A stretch of 64,000 nt of DNA, from NCBI GenBank assembly GCA_035687895.1, contig DASRUE010000044.1:1-64000 (forward strand), written 5' to 3'. Every line of letters begins with the position of its first letter. The stretch's first letter is position 1. The notes beneath the pieces are model-generated. The model ran no database searches. It worked only from the letters and a program-made list of their open reading frames with translations, and was not told where the DNA came from. Below are positions 51,405 through 61,067 of this stretch, piece by piece. The position numbers were made by a program, and so were the translations under genes. This stretch comes from JAERML01 sp035687895 (lineage in GTDB: Bacteria > Bacteroidota > Ignavibacteria > UBA10030 > UBA6906).

Positions 51405-52685
51405 ATGCACGGTGACCCACTAGCACCCGTCCTGCTGATACTCTTGATTGTGCTTGCTGCAGCTAAGCTCGGGAGTGAAATCTTTGAGCGCCTCGGACAG
51501 CCTGCAGTGCTTGGCGAATTGATCGTCGGGCTTGTTCTCGGGAATCTCGTTCTTCTCAACGCTGACTGGACACTTTTTGAACCCCTACGCGCCGCAAACG
51601 TCACGGAACGTTGGGCACTTATCATTGACAGCCTCGCCCGTCTCGGTGTAATACTGTTGCTGTTCGAGGTTGGGTTGGAATCCACCGTATCGGAGATGGC
51701 AAAGGTTGGCACCTCGTCATTGCTTGTAGCCCTGGTTGGCGTGATCGCTCCGTTCATACTTGGCTTTGGAGTGAGTTACCTATTTATCAAGGAAGTTCCC
51801 GCGGATGTACTCGTACATCTACCGTCCGATTTCAGCGTAATGAACATACACCTGTTCATTGGGGCGACGCTTTGTGCTACAAGCGTGGGAATTACAGCGC
51901 GGGTTCTCAAGGACCTAGGGAAGTTGCAGACGAAGGAAGCAAAAATCGTCCTTGGTGCGGCTGTGATTGATGATGTGCTCGGATTGATCGTCCTTGCTGT
52001 TGTGTCAGCCATCGTCAGTGCTTCGATTACCGGTTCTGAAGTAGGCGCGCTCTCGCTTGTTAGAATAACGGCAATGGCGATAGGCTTTTTCGTCGTTGCC
52101 ATCGCCCTCGGGGTTGTGGTTGTCCCTCGCATCTTACACTACCTGGCAAAACTCAGGACAGCGGGCATGATGGTCATCTCCTCGTTGCTCCTCTGCTTTC
52201 TTCTTTCGTGGCTGGCAGATGCAGTTGGACTGGCAACCATAGTGGGTGCATTTGCGGCCGGCCTTATTCTTGAAGAAGTGCACTTCAAAGAATTCAAAGA
52301 GACTATTCACCTGCACGAGTTGATTCGCCCCATCTCAACTCTATTCGTACCCATCTTTTTTGTTTTGATGGGGATTCAAGTGAGACTTGAAACCTTTGGA
52401 GATTCCAGCGTGGTTGGTCTTGCTCTGGGATTGACCGTCGCCGCCATCATCGGCAAACAGGTGTGCGGATTGGCTGTCGTGGAGAAACAATTGGACAGAG
52501 TGAGCATTGGAGTCGGAATGATTCCACGGGGTGAAGTGGGGCTCATTTTTGCAGGCATAGGGAAAGCATTAAACATCGTGGATGGTGCTCTCTACTCTGC
52601 AATTGTCATCATGGTCATTCTAACAACATTGATCACACCGCCTGCTCTGAAACTCACGATTGCTCGGTGGGGCCGAAAGCGATGA
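51405..52685 (+). CDS. Kef-type cation:proton antiporter (CPA2)
   Basis: A 426-residue, roughly twelve-helix transporter. LGELIVGLVLGNLVLLNAD, LILFEVGLEST-like LLFEVGLESTVSEM, GATLCATSVGITARVLKDL and AAVIDDVLGLIVLAVV (with the ion-binding Asp-Asp) are CPA2 features; the IGVGMIPRGEVGLIFA signature is also present. No TrkA-N (RCK) domain follows, unlike KefB/C. It exchanges K+ or Na+ for H+. GAGGATAT precedes the ATG. Confidence 0.9.
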   Translation: MHGDPLAPVLLILLIVLAAAKLGSEIFERLGQPAVLGELIVGLVLGNLVLLNADWTLFEPLRAANVTERWALIIDSLARLGVILLLFEVGLESTVSEMAKVGTSSLLVALVGVIAPFILGFGVSYLFIKEVPADVLVHLPSDFSVMNIHLFIGATLCATSVGITARVLKDLGKLQTKEAKIVLGAAVIDDVLGLIVLAVVSAIVSASITGSEVGALSLVRITAMAIGFFVVAIALGVVVVPRILHYLAKLRTAGMMVISSLLLCFLLSWLADAVGLATIVGAFAAGLILEEVHFKEFKETIHLHELIRPISTLFVPIFFVLMGIQVRLETFGDSSVVGLALGLTVAAIIGKQVCGLAVVEKQLDRVSIGVGMIPRGEVGLIFAGIGKALNIVDGALYSAIVIMVILTTLITPPALKLTIARWGRKR

Positions 52686-52800
52686 GAGTCTGGAGCCCTT
52701 CGAACATAGTTGCTCTTTGAACGTCTTGCTATTCATCCTGCTGATTCGTTGTTTTGGAAAATTCATCCCACGACTACTTCCATAGTCACAAGGACAGAAT

Positions 52801-53074
52801 ATGAGGAAGCGGCTCACTGAGCAAACCATCCTCTTCTCAAACATTACGAAAGGGTTGTCCTGGCGGCAGGGGTTGGCACAATCGTAGGATTGTCCACAAT
52901 GGGCTTTCTGAAACTGCTGGCACGGGCACCCGAAGTCAGCAACCAGTGATTGGGCTTGTGAGACTGATGGCAGAGGTGGCAAATGTGTCGATTGCCGCCA
53001 GCATTCTCTCGGTCAAGGTGTTTGGTTGCGATAGCGCCTCACCGATACGATGCTTCGCTGTCCCGTCCAAATAG
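52801..53074 (+). pseudogene. Decayed ClC-type chloride channel gene
   Basis: Three in-frame pieces in different frames: TILFSNITK (from ATG 52801), then after a frameshift VVLAAGVGTIVGLSTMGFLKLLA (52854-52949), and VANVSIAASILSVKVFGC to a stop at 53072. The first two match the start of ClC channels, the third resembles the conserved helix near the end (normally hundreds of residues later), implying a large internal deletion. It lies in the 400-bp gap between two antiporters. Confidence 0.45.
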
Positions 53075-53089
53075 TGCCATAGACTGCAT

Positions 53090-54550
53090 ATGATGGACAT
53101 AGACGCTGTACTTCTCATCGGTTCGCTGCTGGTTCTCCTCAGTATCGGCATTGCGAAGCTCTCCGATAATCTCGGAGTGCCGGTGTTGCTGCTGTTCCTC
53201 GGGGTGGGGATGCTGGCCGGTCCAGAAGGCCCGTGGGGCATTCGTGCGGTTGACGCGGGCACAGCGCGTTCCGTTGGCATCATGGCGCTTGTGTTTATCT
53301 TATTTGCCGGTGGCTTGGATACCAAGTGGAACTCCGTCCGGCGAATCTTCTGGCAGTCGGCGAGTCTTGCGACTCTGGGTGTGTTGTTCACCGCGTTCGC
53401 GGTCGGGCTATTCGCTCAGTTCTTCCTCGGTTTCACAATCGTTGAGGGGTTCTTGTTGGGGGCCGTCATCTCGTCAACCGACGCAGCGGCAGTATTTGCA
53501 CTGCTTCGCTCTAAGAATGTGAGCCTTCAGGGAACGCTCACACCGATCCTTGAGCTTGAGTCGGGCAGCAATGATCCGATGGCGGTATTCCTCACGATGG
53601 GATTGATCCAAATTCACACTGTTCCCGACAGTTCCGCGTGGGATATTCTTCTGTTGTTCATCTATCAGATGGGCTTTGGTGCAGTAATTGGATTGGGTCT
53701 CGGCAAGGCAATGGTCTTTCTCCTGAACCATCTCAAGTTTACGTATCAGGGGTTCTATCCTGTATTCTCAATAGCGTTCGCAGCCTTTGTGTATGCTGCA
53801 ACCTCTGCAATCAATGGGAGCGGATTTCTTGCAGTCTACGTGGCGGGACTTGTTGTGGGAAACAGCGAGATCGTTCAACGCAGAAGTCTCTTCCGGTTCT
53901 TTGACGGGCTTGCCTGGCTGAGTCAGATAGGGATGTTTCTTACGCTTGGCCTATTGGTATTCCCTTCGCATGTGGCTAGTGTTCTTGGTGGAGGGCTTCT
54001 TGTCTCAGCGTTTCTGATGTTTGTTGCCCGGCCCCTTGGCGTGTTTCTTTCTCTCGCCCTGACGAAACTCCAATGGCGTGAGAAGGCGCTGGTATCGTGG
54101 GTTGGGATCCGTGGCGCAGTACCCATCATTTTGGCAACGTTTCCATTGCTGGCGAATCTCCCCAATGCAGAGGCGCTATTCAACATTGTTTTCTTTATTG
54201 TTCTCACATCAGCATTGTTACAAGGGTGGTCAGTACCGTTGGCCGCCCGCCTGCTTAAGATGGATGCGCCATTGCCCCGGCGCCTCGACTATCCTCTTGA
54301 GTTTGAAGGTCCAAGGGGAACGGAAACAGAGCTAATAGACCTTGTGGTTCCATATTCAGCGGCTGCTGTTGGCAAGCCGCTCGTCGAGCTTGGCTTTCCG
54401 GAAGACAGTCTCATCGTGCTAATTATCCGGAACGAAGAGTTCATCGTACCGAGCGGAGGGTCTGTCTTGCAGGCTGGCGACACGCTCCTTGCGCTGACGA
54501 CGAAACGTAGCCTCCCAGCCGTGAGAAAGATCTTCTCGGAACAGAGGTAA
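53090..54550 (+). CDS. Potassium/proton antiporter (CPA1/NhaP2-like) with TrkA-C domain
   Basis: A 486-residue transporter: twelve or so helices (SIGIAKLSDNLGVPVLLLFL, FAGGLDTKW, GAVISSTDAAAVFALL with the ion-binding Asp and ESGSNDPMAVFLT), then a cytoplasmic TrkA-C domain (about 405-486: ELIDLVVPYSAAAVGKPL ... VLQAGDTLLALTTK). This is the layout of NhaP2/CvrA K+/H+ antiporters. Residues 12-48 are repeated in the orphan fragment at 59775-59930. Confidence 0.92.
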   Translation: MMDIDAVLLIGSLLVLLSIGIAKLSDNLGVPVLLLFLGVGMLAGPEGPWGIRAVDAGTARSVGIMALVFILFAGGLDTKWNSVRRIFWQSASLATLGVLFTAFAVGLFAQFFLGFTIVEGFLLGAVISSTDAAAVFALLRSKNVSLQGTLTPILELESGSNDPMAVFLTMGLIQIHTVPDSSAWDILLLFIYQMGFGAVIGLGLGKAMVFLLNHLKFTYQGFYPVFSIAFAAFVYAATSAINGSGFLAVYVAGLVVGNSEIVQRRSLFRFFDGLAWLSQIGMFLTLGLLVFPSHVASVLGGGLLVSAFLMFVARPLGVFLSLALTKLQWREKALVSWVGIRGAVPIILATFPLLANLPNAEALFNIVFFIVLTSALLQGWSVPLAARLLKMDAPLPRRLDYPLEFEGPRGTETELIDLVVPYSAAAVGKPLVELGFPEDSLIVLIIRNEEFIVPSGGSVLQAGDTLLALTTKRSLPAVRKIFSEQR

Positions 54551-54621
54551 TCAGATGAAGACTGCGCACCAAGTCACCGCGTGGGGAGTCACTCTTCAAA
54601 TGCTGGAAAAGATTTGCTATT

Positions 54622-56928
54622 ATGATGCTATCACTTGCCGAGAAACCTCCCATGAAAAAATTCGACACTGAAGTTCATCTCAGCCGTGAGATGAAACTGC
54701 TGGATGTGACGATGATTGGCGTGGGGGCAATGATCGGGGCAGGCATTTTCGTTCTCATAGGCATAGCGGCCGGTGTAGCAGGTCCCGCACTCATTATAGC
54801 CTTTGCTTTGAACGGATTCGTCGCGCTGCTGACAGCAATGTCATACGCCGAACTGGGTTCGTGCTACCATGATGCGGGCGGTGGATATCTCTGGGTGAAG
54901 GAGGGACTACCGAAATGGAATGGCTTTCTCTCGGGGTGGATGAGTTGGTTTGCTCATGCCGTGGCATGCAGTCTCTACGCGCTAGGATTCGGCGCGTATT
55001 TCGAACATGTGTTGAAGGAGTTTGGTGTGATGCTGCCACATTGGGGCTTCCTCTCCCCGCAAAAACTCCTTGCGGTAGGGATTGCCATTATCTTCGCCTA
55101 TGTCAATTTTCGTGGTGCCTCCGAGACAGGAAAGATCGGGAATATGGTAACGATGGCGAAGATCGTCATCCTCGCGATCTTCATCGGCTTTGGTCTCGAG
55201 TTTATGTCCAGACGTGGTGATTGGAGCGAAGCGTTTGTCCCGTTCATGCCTAATGGCTGGGGGGGTGTGTTTCAAGCAATGGGTCTGACATTCATTGCCT
55301 TCCAGGGGTTTGAAGTGATCTCGCAATGTTCCGAAGAAGTCAAGAATCCAAAGAAGAACATACCACGGGCTGTGTTCCTGTCCCTTCTCATCGTCGTACC
55401 CATCTATCTCCTCATCGCAGTAACGTCGCTCGGCTCCGTCAGACCTGAAGGAGGGATGACGCCCTGGGATTTCCTGGCCACCCAAAAGGAGACCGCCCTC
55501 GTCGGAGTCGCACAGATGTTCTTTACAGGTGGTGGTGTGTTGTTGTTGATTGGAGGAATCATCTCAACGATGTCTGCCCTGAACGCAACAGTGTATTCAT
55601 CCTCACGTGTCGCATTTGCCATGGGCAGGGATAGGAACTTCCCCACGTTCTTCAGCAAGGTCCACGCAAAGAAGTTCACGCCGCACTTTGCAATCTTCTT
55701 CTCGTTTGTCATCGTTGTGCTGATGTGCCTCTCGCTGCAAATCGAAGACGTTGCATCTGCAGCCGATATTATGTTCCTGCTTCTGTTTCTGCAGGTCAAC
55801 ATCACGCTGATACGCCTTCGCAAGAAGCGGTCCGACCTTGATCGGGGTTTTTTTACCCCCCTCTTTCCGTACCTCACAATCGCCGGGATAGCTCTCTTGT
55901 TGTTCCTTGCCGTGTATATGTTTAACTACAGCCCGCTTGGCTGGTTCGTCACTGCAGGTTGGATCGGAATTGGACTTGTGATCTATCAAACGTACGCTTC
56001 AAAGCGGGAAGTTGAGCACGTGAGAAAAGTGAAGGCTTTGGACCGTCTCGAACGGAAGGAGTTCACAATCCTTGTTCCTCTCTCCAACCCCTCAACAGTA
56101 CAAGGCATTCTCGAAATAGCAATTGCCATTGCAAAAAAGCACAACGCCGAGATTTTGCTTCTACACGTTATTGAGGTGGACCAGGGCGTACCACTGCGAG
56201 CGGGTATTGATGAAGGTGAGCGCGTCGTCCCATTCCTTGAGGAAGCAAGAGCAACGTTAGAAAGTGCTGGGATTTCCACCCGCTCGATTGTCCAGGTCTC
56301 ACACAGAATCTCACAGGGGATTCTCGAGACTGCTATTGAAGAGCAGGCGAATTTCATTATTCTGGGCCGCGAACAACATCCGACATTCCTTGATCGAATC
56401 AATGCGGGCGTCATTGATACTGTGCTCGATCACGCGCCGTGCGAAGTTGCCATTCTGCATGGTGAGTTGGACCCGGAAAAAATCAAGAACATCATGATTC
56501 CGTTTGGTGAGAACATCCACACGCAATTGGCGTTTGAGATTGCCCCCGCGATTCTCGACCGCTTCAAGTGTAAAACCCAGGTGGCGGTGGTATTTGAGCC
56601 GAACACACCATCTGAGCGAAAAGAGGAACAACTAAAAAGAATCGAAGACCGTGTGAAATCGAGCGGGATCCCGGCACAAGTTAATGTCACACACGACAAA
56701 GGCATCCTTGAAGGCGTTGTCCAACAATCAAAGAAATCTGATCTTGTTATCATGGGCGGAAGATCTGGCGAATTTCTCGGATTGTTGGTCGGCCAATCGC
56801 TCACACAGGAGATCACTGAGCAATCGGCTTGCCCTGTGTTGTGGGTGAATGAGTACGAAGAACGCTCCTCATTTTGGAAAGCCCTGTTTAGACCCGTCGA
56901 TAAGGAGGTAGAAGATCATCATGGATAG
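54622..56928 (+). CDS. APC amino-acid permease fused to tandem universal stress (UspA) domains
   Basis: A 768-residue fusion. Residues 20-440 are an APC-superfamily transporter of twelve helices (GVGAMIGAGIFVLIG, AGGGYLWVKEG, FQGFEVISQCSEEVKNPKKN). Residues about 470-760 hold two UspA-like domains: TILVPLSNPSTVQG ... ILGREQHP and IMIPFGENIHTQLAF ... VIMGGRSGEFLGLLVGQSLTQ, the second with the G-x2-G-x9-G ATP-binding pattern. Such fusions presumably let nucleotide binding control transport. The stop overlaps the next start (ATGGATAG). Confidence 0.9.
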   Translation: MMLSLAEKPPMKKFDTEVHLSREMKLLDVTMIGVGAMIGAGIFVLIGIAAGVAGPALIIAFALNGFVALLTAMSYAELGSCYHDAGGGYLWVKEGLPKWNGFLSGWMSWFAHAVACSLYALGFGAYFEHVLKEFGVMLPHWGFLSPQKLLAVGIAIIFAYVNFRGASETGKIGNMVTMAKIVILAIFIGFGLEFMSRRGDWSEAFVPFMPNGWGGVFQAMGLTFIAFQGFEVISQCSEEVKNPKKNIPRAVFLSLLIVVPIYLLIAVTSLGSVRPEGGMTPWDFLATQKETALVGVAQMFFTGGGVLLLIGGIISTMSALNATVYSSSRVAFAMGRDRNFPTFFSKVHAKKFTPHFAIFFSFVIVVLMCLSLQIEDVASAADIMFLLLFLQVNITLIRLRKKRSDLDRGFFTPLFPYLTIAGIALLLFLAVYMFNYSPLGWFVTAGWIGIGLVIYQTYASKREVEHVRKVKALDRLERKEFTILVPLSNPSTVQGILEIAIAIAKKHNAEILLLHVIEVDQGVPLRAGIDEGERVVPFLEEARATLESAGISTRSIVQVSHRISQGILETAIEEQANFIILGREQHPTFLDRINAGVIDTVLDHAPCEVAILHGELDPEKIKNIMIPFGENIHTQLAFEIAPAILDRFKCKTQVAVVFEPNTPSERKEEQLKRIEDRVKSSGIPAQVNVTHDKGILEGVVQQSKKSDLVIMGGRSGEFLGLLVGQSLTQEITEQSACPVLWVNEYEERSSFWKALFRPVDKEVEDHHG

Positions 56929-57574
56929 CCCACTGGAAAAAGCGCTCTATGGCGTCACCGAAAAACTTATCGCGTACTTACCAAACCTTGTGGCCGGTAT
57001 TGTTCTGATCGCCATGGGATGGTTTCTTGGATGGCTCGTCAAACGCATTGTTGTGCAGGTGCTCCTGGTCCTAAGGTTTGATCGTCTGCTCCGCCGCTTC
57101 AAGTGGGGCGCCGGATTTGCCAAAGCCGACGTTCGCTATGCCTTTGCCGAGTTCATTGGCAATGGCGCGTTCCTGATCATCTTCTTGATTCTGCTGAACG
57201 CCTCGCTTGGGGCATTACAACTTACCGTGATTTCCGATGTTCTAAGACAGGGTGTCTTGTTCATTCCGAAGCTCCTTGTTGCAGCCGTAATCTTCGGGCT
57301 TGGGTGGCTCCTTGCCGGATGGATCGCAGGCACGATTCAGCGTGCGCTCACGAAGGAAGATGTTCCAAGGGCAACGTTGATCGCCCGGTTCACAAAAGTC
57401 GTGATCATGCTCTTCTTTTCGGCGATGGCGCTTACGGAACTTGATATTGCTCGCGAGATTGTCATAATAGGTTTCAGCGTAACGATCGTAACGCTGGGCA
57501 TTCTGGTGATCGTTATGACATCAATAGGAGGTAAACGCTTCATCTCGAGGATTCTGGAGACCCTCGAGGAATAG
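56921..57574 (+). CDS. CmpX-like conserved-TM-helix channel protein
   Basis: A 217-residue membrane protein of five helices with two copies of the conserved TM-helix motif (LPNLVAGIVLIAMGWFLGWLV and IPKLLVAAVIFGLGWLLAGWI), which resembles an MscS-related single unit (PF05552 type) as in CmpX-like proteins. It lacks the MscS beta domain. It overlaps the permease gene by 8 bp, so it is coupled to it, with AAGGAGGTAGAAGATCATC upstream as ribosome site. Confidence 0.82.
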   Translation: MDSPLEKALYGVTEKLIAYLPNLVAGIVLIAMGWFLGWLVKRIVVQVLLVLRFDRLLRRFKWGAGFAKADVRYAFAEFIGNGAFLIIFLILLNASLGALQLTVISDVLRQGVLFIPKLLVAAVIFGLGWLLAGWIAGTIQRALTKEDVPRATLIARFTKVVIMLFFSAMALTELDIAREIVIIGFSVTIVTLGILVIVMTSIGGKRFISRILETLEE

Positions 57575-57699
57575 TACCTGGTAAACGAAAGATTCGTTCT
57601 CAAATGCCACGTTCCCTCAGCGAAGGAAGAGGTATGAGTTGCACCGAGAAGTGATTACAATGAGTCTGTAGCACAATCCCGGGCTTTAGATGGACCGCC

Positions 57700-59730
57700 A
57701 TGATCTTCTCTATGGGTAGTAGAGGTTACAGTAGAAAACTTGCGATGACGCAAATGGGAGCGGTACTTCTTGTTACGGTGGCCTGCGTATCTGGCGCTCA
57801 AGAGAAGCCGCAAACCCTGCAGGTTGATGCGAACACTAATCTCGCCTCGCTGATACACGATGAGGACACGGATGGTGATCTGCGGATCACAGTAAACGAC
57901 ACCCTCGTTGGAGGCACTGGGCGTGGCGACAAAACATTCAGGCTCACTCTCACTAATACTCAACTGTTCGAAGTGACCGGCAGGTACCCACTTGCCAATC
58001 TCCTGCAGGAACTCAAACTCGCACAAGAGGCCGGGCACGATACAACAGAACTGAGGCTGGAAAAGGTTTTCGAGAAACCAGCTGAGCATATTTCAAGAAA
58101 CATTCGCGACCGGTATTGGGATGGGCTCACGAGACGAATTGATGAACAGGGTCTACACAAAATCGTGTCTGATGAGAAAAGCAAAACTGTGGATGGATTT
58201 TCGTACCTGTATGTTGCCGCCGCCGACACAGCGGCGTTCAGCTACTTCGTGGATGTCGGGAGGCGCCATGCGAATTGGAAGCTGAACGTCGTGCGGTTGC
58301 CCGAACGCATTACGCCGCAATACGTCCGCAGTCTCAATGGTCGTCATGGAATTCTTACACTCTCCCTCAAGCGGGGAGGAGGAGACAGCCTGGACGGTGC
58401 TCCTTTCGTTGTGCCGGGCGGACGATTCAATGAAATGTACGGGTGGGACAGCTATTTCATCGTGCTGGGATTGCTGCAGGACGGGCGGATTGAGCTTGCC
58501 AAGTCAATGATTGATAATGCGGTGTACGAGATCAACCATTACGGCGCCATTCTCAATGCCAACCGGACATACTATCTCACCCGGTCGCAACCTCCGTTCC
58601 TTACTTCGATGGCGTCGGAGTGCTACAAACATCTGCCACGAAATGAAGCCAATCGAGAATGGTTAAAGACAATTCTCGATGCGGCAATCCACGAATACCA
58701 TCGCGTGTGGAGTAGCAGCTATCGTTTGACATCGATCGGCCTCAGTCGCTATTTCGACGCTGGGATTGGTGTCCCGCCGGAAGTTGAACAGGGACATTTC
58801 GATGCGGTATTCGCACGGTACGCAAGGAAGCTCGGCATAGGTGCAGAAGAGATTGAACAGGCGTACCGCTCAGGCACGCTCAAACTTCCAGAACTGGACG
58901 AGTATTTTGTACACGACAGATGCATGAGAGAGTCGGGACACGACACCAGCTATCGTCTCGAAGCGTGTTGCGCGGATGTGGCTACGGTGGATCTCAATTC
59001 CTTGTTGTTCAAGTACGAGATGGATATCGCTGTCCTCATCAAGCAAGAGTTCGGTGGGACGTTACTCCTCTCAGAGGGAAAAACAGAAAAAGCCTCAACG
59101 TGGGCACTGCGCGCAATCAACAGAAGGTTTCGCATGAATAACAACCTCTGGGATGAGGGCAAGGGAATGTTTCTGGATTACGACGTTGTTCGAGAGAAAA
59201 GGAAAGAGTACGTCAGTGCAACCACCTTCTATCCAATGTGGGCTATGCTTGCCTCGAGGGAGCAAGTAGATATGCTCGTGAAAAAAGCTCTTCCGCTGTT
59301 GGAGATGCCTGGTGGGGTTGTGGCCTCAACAGAACAATCTCGTGGTCCTGTTTGCCCGGACCGCCCGTTACGGCAATGGGATTATCCCTATGGGTGGGCG
59401 CCGCATCAAATGTTAGTGTGGCAGGGCTTGATGAATTACGGATACGATAGCATTGCATATCGGCTCATTTATGAATGGCTGTACACCATTGCACGCAACG
59501 CGGCGGACTACAACGGAACAGTGACAGAAAAGTATGATGTCGTGAATCGAACACATCAAGTTTTTGTTGAATATGGAAACGTAGGAACAAAATTCGCGTA
59601 CATCACGCGTGAAGGATTCGGCTGGACCAACGCCTCCTTTCAGGTCGGTCTCGCCCTGCTTTCGCCCGCACTCCGTGATAGTCTCAACGATTTGATTCCA
59701 CCTGAAGTTGTCTTCAAAAGGGAAGGGTGA
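57700..59730 (+). CDS. treA: Exported trehalase (GH37)
   Basis: A 676-residue glycoside hydrolase with an N-terminal signal peptide (residues about 14-33, LAMTQMGAVLLVTVACVSGA), so periplasmic. It carries both GH37 signatures: PGGRFNEMYGWDSY (239-252) and QWDYPYGWAP (559-568), with the C-terminal GREGFGWTN segment. The first 110 residues before the catalytic domain include DEDTDGDLRITVND, an EF-hand-like Ca-binding loop. It splits trehalose to two glucoses outside the cytoplasm, complementing treT/OtsAB inside. It is 125 bp after the channel gene. Confidence 0.93.
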   Translation: MIFSMGSRGYSRKLAMTQMGAVLLVTVACVSGAQEKPQTLQVDANTNLASLIHDEDTDGDLRITVNDTLVGGTGRGDKTFRLTLTNTQLFEVTGRYPLANLLQELKLAQEAGHDTTELRLEKVFEKPAEHISRNIRDRYWDGLTRRIDEQGLHKIVSDEKSKTVDGFSYLYVAAADTAAFSYFVDVGRRHANWKLNVVRLPERITPQYVRSLNGRHGILTLSLKRGGGDSLDGAPFVVPGGRFNEMYGWDSYFIVLGLLQDGRIELAKSMIDNAVYEINHYGAILNANRTYYLTRSQPPFLTSMASECYKHLPRNEANREWLKTILDAAIHEYHRVWSSSYRLTSIGLSRYFDAGIGVPPEVEQGHFDAVFARYARKLGIGAEEIEQAYRSGTLKLPELDEYFVHDRCMRESGHDTSYRLEACCADVATVDLNSLLFKYEMDIAVLIKQEFGGTLLLSEGKTEKASTWALRAINRRFRMNNNLWDEGKGMFLDYDVVREKRKEYVSATTFYPMWAMLASREQVDMLVKKALPLLEMPGGVVASTEQSRGPVCPDRPLRQWDYPYGWAPHQMLVWQGLMNYGYDSIAYRLIYEWLYTIARNAADYNGTVTEKYDVVNRTHQVFVEYGNVGTKFAYITREGFGWTNASFQVGLALLSPALRDSLNDLIPPEVVFKREG

Positions 59731-59774
59731 ACCTATGGCAACTGTAGATCTCAGCACGTTCGAAAAAAACATAA

Positions 59775-59930
59775 CTCAATGCCTCCGGGTCCATCGGATC
59801 CTGCAAGCATCCCGACGCCGAGGAAGAGCAACAGCACGGGGACGCCGAGGTTGTCCGAGAGTTTGGCAATCCCGATGCTGAGGAGGATCAATCCTGACGC
59901 GACAAGAAGAACGAGTTCGATGCTGATCAT
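59775..59930 (-). pseudogene. N-terminal fragment of a second K+/H+ antiporter
   Basis: From ATG 59930, 52 residues match the start of the antiporter at 53090: both contain SIGIAKLSDNLGVPVLLL and GVGMLAG. After GGIE the frame meets unrelated sequence and stops at 59751. DNA identity is clearly lower than protein identity, with many silent changes, so this is an older paralogue remnant, not a recent copy. It is inverted relative to the intact gene. Confidence 0.7.
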
Positions 59931-60028
59931 TGTTGTGCTGGTTTCTTTCTCAAGATAACATGCCTGCGGGAAAAAACAAGGCGTTTGCAAGTCGGAACAC
60001 TTTTTTCCTTATTTACCACCGACCGGTC

Positions 60029-61057
60029 ATGATCATCAACATCTCTCTCTTCGAACGCCTGCTGCACCGTCTTCATCTGCTACCCACGCCGGTCGTTGAT
60101 GCGTTTGGCAGTGTTGTGTTTGGCAGGGCATTGACGATTGCCGTTAGGCGCGGCGTGTTTGAAGCACTCGCCCACACCACGCGAATTGCTGAGGAAGTTG
60201 CACGAGCCACATCGCTGAGCCTTCAGGGAACAGAACTCCTTCTTGAGTCATGCGTCGTCGCAGGGTACATCTCTGCAGGGAACGGCCGTTACTCTCTCAC
60301 GAGCGAGGCCCGGAAGTGGCTTGTGAAGGACTCACCGTTCTTCCTCGGCAACCTGATCCGCTACTTCGAGACGCTGTATGAACGCTGGGGCTATCTCGAA
60401 CACTCGCTAGAACACGGCTCTCCTCCCCGAAGATACTATGAGAAGTTCACGGCCGAGGATTGGAAAATGTATGTGTACGGGATGCGCGACCTTGCCAGAC
60501 TTCTGATGGATGATGTCATGCGTAAGATGGCCTTGCAGAACAGAGCTCTCTCGTTGTTGGATCTGGGTGGATCGCACGGGCTGTATGCCATGGAGTGTTG
60601 CCGTCGGTACCCGACACTCTCGGCAACAATCATTGATTTCGGGGAAGCACTTGAACACACGAAAGAGATTGTGGGGCAGGATGGAATGAACGGCCGCGTG
60701 CAACTCTGCGCAGCGGATTTCACACAGATCGAACTGCCCCCGTTACAGGATTGCGTGTTGCTGTTCAATGTCATTCACGGTCTCCGTGATGACGAGAACC
60801 GGAGGCTCATCCAACGCGTGCTGAACACATTGAAACCGGGAGGCAAGCTCTACATTCTCGATCAACTGCGCGAGGAGAGACGACGAACCGGTCTGGCTCA
60901 ATTCATACCGCTCATGGTGGGATTGAACCTATTGAATGAAATCGGCGGGAACACCTACTCATTCGAGCAAGTGAAGGCGTGGTGTGCAGGGGCGGGCAGG
61001 GTGAGAAGAATGCGACTGCGCCTTCCCGGGGTGACACTCGTCGAGGTGGTGATGTAG
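60029..61057 (+). CDS. O-methyltransferase-like SAM enzyme with winged-helix N-terminus
   Basis: A 342-residue protein of the PF00891-type: an N-terminal dimerisation/winged-helix domain (residues 15-95: VFEALAHTTRIAEEVARATSL ... GYISAGNGRYSLTSEARKWLV, in two parts) and a SAM fold with motif I LLDLGGSHGLYAMECC, the acidic IIDFGEAL and LLFNVIHGLRDDENRRLI. The His in the last motif is where the catalytic base sits in this family. The substrate is unknown. ATG 60029 starts a good N-terminus; earlier codons are not homologous. Confidence 0.85.
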   Translation: MIINISLFERLLHRLHLLPTPVVDAFGSVVFGRALTIAVRRGVFEALAHTTRIAEEVARATSLSLQGTELLLESCVVAGYISAGNGRYSLTSEARKWLVKDSPFFLGNLIRYFETLYERWGYLEHSLEHGSPPRRYYEKFTAEDWKMYVYGMRDLARLLMDDVMRKMALQNRALSLLDLGGSHGLYAMECCRRYPTLSATIIDFGEALEHTKEIVGQDGMNGRVQLCAADFTQIELPPLQDCVLLFNVIHGLRDDENRRLIQRVLNTLKPGGKLYILDQLREERRRTGLAQFIPLMVGLNLLNEIGGNTYSFEQVKAWCAGAGRVRRMRLRLPGVTLVEVVM

Positions 61058-61067
61058 CAGCCTATTG

